Source of the DNA: Dasypus novemcinctus
Lineage: Eukaryota; Chordata; Mammalia; Cingulata; Dasypodidae
DNA: 64,000 nt
Assembly (NCBI RefSeq): GCF_030445035.2
Contig: NC_080689.1
Span: forward strand, 20,675,278 to 20,739,277
Reading direction: 5' to 3'
The notes under the pieces are model-generated. The model was given only the letters and a program-made list of their open reading frames with translations, was not told the origin of the DNA and did not search any database. Positions 57,601-64,000 of this stretch are shown piece by piece. Position numbers and translations under genes: made by a program. How positions within the stretch are numbered: position 1 is the stretch's first letter; each line of letters begins with the position of its first letter.

Positions 57601-58158
57601 AGTAAATACAGTCATATGGGTACTATGGAAACCTAGCACTCTTTCACAAGTGAACCTCTACAAATAATGACAAGTAATTCAGAATTTGAAATTGCAAAAA
57701 GATTTCCACATCACTCACTTGTACTCTTTATTTTTTTGGTCGTGTCGGACATACCCAGGAGACTCAGTTATTTTAATTTGCTGCATCTAGTTGGGGTACA
57801 TTTGTATCAAATAACTTATATTAGAACTCTGAAGCTTGTGGCTGTGTTCACCCTGACAGCATCAATACAAGCTCACTTTAAGCTTTTTACGTTAGTTGCA
57901 TAATTATATGTCCAGGGATTATGGAATATATTATTGACCCTATGGTGAAATCCAACTTATCTATTGTTTAAGCAAGGAACCTGGGTAGAATATTAAATCA
58001 GAAAATCACACCACTTGGCCTTTTAGTAGACTAGAGTAACTTCTAAGACAATAAATTTTAATCTTTGATGGGCAAATCAATTTCACTGTCATGAGCTCTC
58101 TCCCACTTCCTTTCCTCCTTCCTTCTAAATATTGTACAAAATCAGGTAATAACTACGT
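57601..58158. other. intergenic unique DNA
   Basis: No feature identified apart from general AT-richness. Confidence 0.5.
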
Positions 58159-58939
58159 TGCCGGATTTCCCCTAGGTTCTTGGTTATATGACAGAAAATA
58201 ATTTAAGAGCATGCCAGTTTAGTTAGGCTAGTAGTTTATTAAGAAAATGAGAGAAGAGAAAGAAAATAACAGACTATAGGTCCCAGGTATACTTGCAGGC
58301 TGGTCCAGGCAGAGAAAAGAAAAGGGCAAAAAAAAAAAAAAAAAAAAGTTGATTTATCTCTGCTTGCTTTTTAAACCATTAATTATTCTTCCCTCTTGCT
58401 AATTTTGGGGAGGGGTCTCAGTTATTTGCTATTTTGATTGAATACCCTACCATTTAATCCTCCAGGGGGCGCAATGATCAGGCTTGGGAATACCCTGGGC
58501 TCTACCTTGATCCCAGATGAAATCCCATTCCAAATGAGGGTTCTTGCGGGGTTCTTCCAGCAGCCTTGGGGAGGGTCTCCATGGACACGTGTCTCATGGG
58601 CGTTTTCTGCTAGGTCCCAGCTTGTCTTCTCATTCCCTAAGCTAGCCTGCTTCAATTAGGAACCAGTGTCTTTGGAGCCCATGGTAGTCTCCCCCTGCCT
58701 TCGGATGTGTGCCATGCACTGCCCCTGCCATGACTCTTTTGGTGGTCTGTTTTTACTTTCCTGCCTGTTTTCCTCCCAACAGTGGTTTAGCTTGGTCCTT
58801 CCTCCAACAGTGATAAGCTTCACAAGCAACCTTGTGGTGGAGTCCACAGGCTTTTCCCAAAGAAACACGCAACTGGCAGAAACAGCAAGACGAAAATGCC
58901 CATATTTCAGAACTATTACAAAAAAACTTTGCCACAACA
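58159..58939 (-). mobile_element. candidate endogenous retrovirus solo LTR, minus strand
   Basis: On the minus strand it starts TGTTGTGGCAAAG and ends GGGGAAATCCGGCA, a TG...CA element of 781 bp. Near its 3' end are AATAAA and a short downstream tail, as in retroviral LTRs. There is no gag, pol or env sequence next to it. The flanks do not give a clear duplicate, so the ends may be off by a few bases. A poly(A) run at 58328-58347 lies inside. The frames across it are not genes. Confidence 0.55.
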
Positions 58940-60877
58940 CCTGTTAGAATTTCCTTTTGTTATTGTGACATCAGATTTTAGTCTTGACAAAACTGAACAA
59001 ATTCTAAGCATTTGTTATGGGAGAGTCTCGAGATCTTTTTAATTTCATTTTTCAATGTGAAAATGAGTGTTTTATTTTAGGTGCATGGCAAAGTAACAGA
59101 ACCAGTGGAGGGCAAATCCAAATCCAGAGAAGTCATCCTTGTTTGGATTTTCCTGCGGCGCTTTTCCAAGGCTGGCTTTCCCTTGGGAGAGACTGTGAGC
59201 TCTTTTATTTGGGCTAGGATTGTCATAATTTTGCAAGCAACTTTAACATTTCTATTTGATGAGAGTAAGAGTAAATGAAAATAAACCTCGGATAAGCACA
59301 ATTAAATTTAGTTAATGGAAGAGTTTAATTTCTATCCTAAGTCTCCTAGTTCCCTGAAAGAGTTGTTAAAATGCTTATCATTATTTTTATAATGTAGAAC
59401 TCCTCTCTGACTTTTGGCTACATTTAAAATGTTCTGGCAAAAATTTAGAGACCCATATGGTACCTGTATCTTTTTTGACTGGTCATTCCAGCAGTTCTGA
59501 TTTACCTTCATCAGTAGGCTACAACAACTCAAGTCAAAGGAACACAGTGCCCCACAAGTGGGTGACCTCCTAAGGCTTCTGCACTTGGCCAACAGTGATC
59601 GGCTATTATTAAAGACACCTGTGGGGCAAATGGACTCAGCTACGTACAGTGCACTCAGTTAATTTGAGCAAAAATATGCAGACTATTTTTGCTTTTTTCC
59701 TTGAAGACTTTTGTGAGGGCTTCCTCTATAACGTATATACTGAAATACCTTTTAGGTGACTATAATTTAAAAAAAATTTTTTTTCATCCATTTACAGAGG
59801 CAAAATAGTTACAGGAAGTCACAATTACCTTCCCTGATAAGGCCTTTGACATTTCCCGCTATGCTTTTTGAGAAAGGCAATCATTAATTTTAGATTAAGG
59901 GTACAGAGTCTTTCTTTTTCCCATAAGTGGTTTAATGCTTCATTGCTGGAGGCGGGCTGTATTGGGAGCTCTGTGAAGTTGTTCTTTTTGAGAAGTAAAA
60001 TAATTCCTCACAAAAAAGAGAACGAAGGTTTCCAGAGAACAATGAGAGCCTGGTAAATGTGCTCAGAGTCTCTTCGAGGAGCTGTTCTCACACAGGGGCA
60101 TGGTTTGCCCCAGAAACGTATTAACCTACTGCCAGCCATTTTCTCGCCAATGTCAACTCTTGCACATTTTAGCCACTTCAACACCCTCCAGCTATTACAT
60201 CCTGACCACCATGGACATCCTTCTTCCTTTCTGCTATTACACGGAAGTCATTCAGTCTCCAGTCTCTCTCAACCTCTCAATCTCTCTGCCTGCCTCTTAA
60301 GAAATCTTTCCTCCCCATCTGGGCCTGGGATGCGGATACGCCTGCTCTTCCTTCACCGGCTCTGGCTGAGTTCATTGTTCAACCTATTGTTTCTATTAGA
60401 CAGGGCTTTGCAGGAAGGCCAAGAATGGACAAGAAATGGCTGGGTCAGAAAACAAGCATTAAATTACTAAATAAAAACATGGAACGGGATTTTTGTTTTC
60501 ATCTAAAGACATTTGATTTTATTTCCTCATTGTTTACTTTGGTTTTGTGTTATTTCAGACAATTCATAGTTTTCACAAATACGTTAGTAAGGTTTGCTTT
60601 GAATTTATCCATATTTAAATTGACCGCCCCCTATGTTAGAAATTTCTTATCTCTTCTCAATACCTTGAGTATGTGTTCTTTCCACTGCTTTTGCCTTGAT
60701 TCTGGTAGTTTTTTCAAAGTAACTGAGAAATTATTGTGCTTTCTTAACAAGTAAATACTCTTCATGAAAAGCATTTTAAATTTTGTGTGATTTTACATAG
60801 ATTTAAAAAATTAGCTGGCTCAAATCCCTTTTCAAAGGAAAGGCATTAATAAACAAGCAAGTAGAACAATTCTGTAG
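58940..60877. other. intergenic unique DNA
   Basis: There is a long stretch with no recognisable transposon. The + strand frame at 60057-60470 (137 codons) is Leu/Ser-rich and without any motif I know. It may include non-coding regulatory DNA. Confidence 0.45.
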
Positions 60878-60926
60878 CCCAGTGCTTCTTATACTCCATG
60901 AGAATCATCTAGAATTAAAACAGATT

Positions 60927-61370
60927 ATGGGAAGTGGATGTGACTCAAGTGATGGAGCTCTTGCCCACCAAATGGAAGGACCTGGGTTTGATACCTGGGG
61001 CCTCCAGGTGAAAGGGAAGAAGAGAAGGCGTGCCCGCACAGCAAGCCAGTGCCCACACAAGGGCCTGTGTAGTGAGCCAGTGCCCCGGCACAAGTGAGTC
61101 ACACAGCAAGATGATGATGCATCAGAAGAGAGACAAGGGAAGAGTCGAGGTGAAGCACAGCAGAAACCAGGAATTGAGGTGGTGCAATTGACAGGGAACC
61201 TCTCTCCCCATCAGAGGTCCTGAGGATTGAATTCCAGTGAAGCCTAAAGGAGAGAAAATGAGAAGACAACACAGACAGCGAAAACAGCAGGGCAGGAGGA
61301 GGGGAAGGGGGGAAAATATACATACATACATACATACATACATACATACATACATACATACATAAATCTT
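60927..61370 (+). mobile_element. DAS-related SINE with a different body, nested in MER5A
   Basis: Its head begins TGGGAAGTGGATGTGACTCA, with B box GGTTTGATACC. The body differs from the common 400-bp type. The tail includes the ATAC microsatellite. The duplicates TAAAACAGATT at 60916-60926 and TAAAACGGATT at 61371-61381 match at 10 of 11. Confidence 0.88.
61317..61364. repeat. (ATAC)n microsatellite in the SINE tail
   Basis: There are about 11 uninterrupted tetranucleotide units, grown from the A-rich tail of the SINE. The run is likely polymorphic in length. Confidence 0.95.
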
Positions 61371-61440
61371 TAAAACGGATTGCTGGGCCCCACCCCAGAA
61401 ATTCTGACCTACAGAGGCTACTGATGCTTGGACCATGTTT

Positions 61441-62176
61441 TGGAGGTCCTTTTGGATAACCTCTCCATAAAGAGATTAGCTAGCTATCCCTATATTGCTT
61501 CTCAAAGTGTTAACTTAAAAAAGTAACCTGTTAACAGACATTAAGTCAACATGATAGATAATGATGATAGATGGAGTATATAGATGATAGATATCTAATA
61601 GAACATATGAAGAACCTTAAGTGATAACAGTTTTATAAATTCTGTCTTCAAGATTTTAAGGAAAGGCATTCACAAAATAAAAACTAAAAGAGTACAAAGT
61701 ATCTATATGACAAAGAAAATCATGCTTCCATCGGAGGCCTACATTCCCACTTCACAGAAACCACCCTGTTAAGTATTTTGTTAGGGTATGTGCATTTAAC
61801 ATATTGAGAGAAGCTGAGAATTACCCTCCAAATAGTTTATGCCAAATTATTTTTCCATCAGCAGTTATACAAATTCTTATTTCTCTACACCTCAGCAGTA
61901 TCAGATATAAAAAAGTTTATATTTGCCAATCTAATATAGGAAAAATAACTACTTTTTATTTTAGCTTCTGCTGTCTATGGTAATGAGAGAGGTTGAACAA
62001 CTTTCAGTAGCAAGGCTGTGGACAACCTACAAGCTTACTGCAGAGGGTTAGTCGGTTTAGAAACTTGACTTCAAACTTTTTAAAGCAAAAATATCTGCTT
62101 TTCTTACCTTGTGATATCGTCCTTCTTTTGAACCTTGCCTCAAAAAGCACATCAATTCTTTTGCGTGAATAGAATC
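61441..62176. other. intergenic unique DNA
   Basis: It contains a GATA-rich stretch near 61553-61590 (GATAGATAATGATGATAGAT) and is otherwise unassigned. Confidence 0.45.
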
Positions 62177-62184
62177 AACTAGAG

Positions 62185-62375
62185 CAGGGGTTCTTCACAA
62201 CAGTTCCATGAATTTGAATTGAAACTCAAAAAACATTATTCTCGTGGGGATGTGTTGGTGCAGGTGTGATACATTTATTAAATGATACACATTATAGTGT
62301 GGACTTAGTAAGGGGTCTGTGGTTTTCACCTGACTGGCAAAGGGCTGCGTGGAACGGAAAAGGTGAAGAACCCTA
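62185..62375. mobile_element. non-autonomous hAT-like DNA transposon fossil
   Basis: The terminal inverted repeats are CAGGGGTTCTTCAC at the left and GGTGAAGAACCCTA at the right. The 8-bp duplicates AACTAGAG (62177-62184) and AACTAGGG (62376-62383) match at 7 of 8. It has no coding capacity. Confidence 0.78.
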
Positions 62376-62383
62376 AACTAGGG

Positions 62384-64000
62384 TGACTACACCCACCCAC
62401 CCCTCTCCAACCCTGCTTCCCCCTAGAAGTTCAAATTATATGGCATTCCTATGGGAAATGAGGTACTTGTAGTGATATTTTACAGAGTAAATGATACCTC
62501 GCCAAGCCAAAACGTTGCTTATGGAAAATGGCAACTTATAGCAAAACCAATACTTTAGGAAATTACAGAAAAATTTGATTACGGTGCACATACCAAGCTG
62601 AATTATCTAAGGTCAAATTTTCTTTAGCTTGTTTATTCGCTTATTAGTGTTCATTGGAAAAATATGTATACACACACATGCACCTAAGACCGCTTTTTGA
62701 AATCAAATACATTTCCTGCCTTCTTTTTTTTCCTCAATACTATTACGACCAGCCTATTTATAGCCCAGGAAAGGAAAAAGCTCCACTGGAGGCAGGAAAA
62801 CTAAGTTCGGAAAGAATAGGAGGAAGTGTGCCTGCCATTTAGCCAAACAACCTTTAATTCATTGAGCTCAAAGCTTAGCAGCTTCTCTGTCGTTTGTTAG
62901 AAGTAAACAGCTTGCAAATTTGAATTTTTTTCTCTCCCCACTTTTGAACTGGATTGAGCCATGGAGGTGATGACAACATTTCAGAGGAGAGAAGGGGAAT
63001 CTCTAGGTGCTTAAATATGTTGAAGAGAAACTAATTGGGGATTAGTGAAGTTGAAAGGAAAAGGATGATTCAATAGAGGATGAACTTTAAATGATTCCAT
63101 GTCTGCAAGTTAAGGTGAGTGTTATTTTTAAGACTGAATGTTGTTTCTTAATGTACTTCATTAACTATGGATATTAGTCACAGACAATATATGTAATTTG
63201 AGGACAGATCCTCATGCAACTTTTCACTGAGCTTTGCTTATATCTCTGAAGAAATGGAGAAACCAGCCAATGCCTTTAATTTTAATTGCAATAATAAATG
63301 TTGAAAAAATGTAGCTGTTTCCGTAAGATAATTTTATCTTTCATAAATTTTCTTTTGTTATCTTATCACCAGGGGATTGCATAGTATAAATAATGTCATT
63401 GAAGACCATTTTCCAGAAATGGTTTTTTATATTTATCTGTTGTTCTGTCCTTCTCAAATCAATAATCTGTCTACCATTTCTTTGATCAATATTTGTCTGG
63501 AGTACATTTAGTAGATAGGCCCGCAAGCAAAAATGGACAATTATTGAAAATTTGCACTGTAAATTTTGTGTTAAATTAAGTGAAAATGAAGATGATTTTG
63601 AATGCAATTCTGGCCATTCATTTTCAGACAAGGGGATACCTTCTAGAAGCATTTGAAAAACCAGCATTGAACAATTTCCAGTGACCGAGACTGTTAACAG
63701 ATAATTATTTACATTTAAATGATCAGTCCACAACTTTCACTCAACATATATTTTCTGAGCGCCTTGAAAAATGTCACTGGATTCGAAAGGGGAAAGGTTG
63801 AAAGGAAATGGATTAAATCCAAGAACATTTGATGCTGCCCACAAAAAACTTGGAAAGCTCCTAGAGACATTCCAAATTCTTTTGACATTCCTTGCCATTA
63901 AGCAAGTGCATTTATTTAAATGATGCACCATATTTGCATCCACTGCTGATAATGTCCACATTTGTGTCTCGGGGTAACTTTATTAATGTTGTTGCAATGA
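62384..64000. other. intergenic unique DNA, candidate non-coding regulatory element
   Basis: No transposon is evident from about 62650 to the end. A perfect octamer ATTTGCAT lies at 63933-63940 and several GATA-type words (GATAAT, TGATAA) are scattered from 63320 on. The frame at 63341-63733 on the minus strand has no motif I recognise. In other mammals RASGRP3 lies downstream, but no exon of it is seen here. Confidence 0.35.

Larger units (their letters stand above)
60878..61440 (+). mobile_element. MER5A-like DNA transposon split by a SINE
   Basis: The left part reads CCCAGTGCTTCTTATACTCC and AGAATCATCTAGAATTAAAA. The right part, after the SINE, reads GGCCCCACCCCAGAAATTCT and continues to a family-like right half. 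The SINE occupies 60927-61370. The right end near 61440 is approximate. Confidence 0.7.

Noticed and set aside
60057-60470. 137-codon frame in the intergenic region
   Set aside because: It is Leu/Ser-rich and has no motif or repeat-free homology that I know. Without conservation data I do not call it a gene.
61099-61436. Frames rich in repeated Met-Tyr-Val-Cys words on the minus strand
   Set aside because: They are the translation of the ATAC microsatellite in a SINE tail.
54711-64000. 5' exons of RASGRP3, the expected downstream neighbour
   Set aside because: I searched by eye for known coding words of this gene and for a CpG-rich promoter and saw neither. Non-coding first exons cannot be excluded.
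1-64000. CRISPR arrays, bacterial operons, phage or plasmid features
   Set aside because: The sequence is a vertebrate nuclear locus with spliced exons and mammalian repeats. No regularly spaced repeats of CRISPR type are present.

Overview
This window is ordinary mammalian nuclear DNA. It carries the 3' end of one split gene, LTBP1 (latent TGF-beta binding protein 1), on the + strand, followed by about 29 kb of intergenic sequence with no gene I can support. The host is probably an armadillo, most likely Dasypus or a close relative. The reason is a set of full-length tRNA-derived SINEs with an A-box/B-box head ending in a GGTTCAAACCC-type B box and a body of about 400 bp. I recognise these as the DAS-SINE family described from the nine-banded armadillo. 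Older mammal-wide repeats (MIR, L2, MER5, L1M, MaLR-like LTRs) fill much of the rest.

Layout. 1-1784 is intron with one SINE. 1785-33596 holds the last eight coding exons of LTBP1, with junctions at 1785-1961, 2154-2240, 4099-4227, 4927-5067, 6051-6221, 28239-28361, 32288-32437 and 33415-33596 (stop TAA at 33594-33596). All seven introns are GT...AG and all are phase 1, so every exon is a symmetric cassette. The exons encode about 386 C-terminal residues: TB3, two calcium-binding EGF modules, TB4, a linker, one EGF lacking the calcium signature and a final calcium-binding EGF. The fifth intron is 22 kb and takes up a third of the window. The 3' UTR runs from 33597 to about 34440 or 34590.

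Function. LTBP1 is a secreted matrix glycoprotein that disulfide-links to the TGF-beta propeptide (LAP) and ties the latent cytokine to fibrillin microfibrils. The TB3 module at the start of the window has the Phe-Pro dipeptide between its sixth and seventh cysteines that marks LAP-binding TB domains. The last modules form the C-terminal region known to contact fibrillin. These exons therefore encode both the cargo-binding and the anchoring ends of the molecule.

Region 34.6-64 kb: SINEs, L1 fragments, several LTR-like elements, two fossil DNA transposons, a diverged four-unit tandem repeat near 39.3-39.8 kb, and unique AT-rich DNA that could include enhancers. In other mammals the next gene downstream is RASGRP3, but none of its exons is recognisable here. 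I found no convincing previously undescribed system. The most useful leads are the nested SINE insertions, the repeat at 39 kb, the candidate non-coding elements and the matching intron positions in TB3 and TB4.
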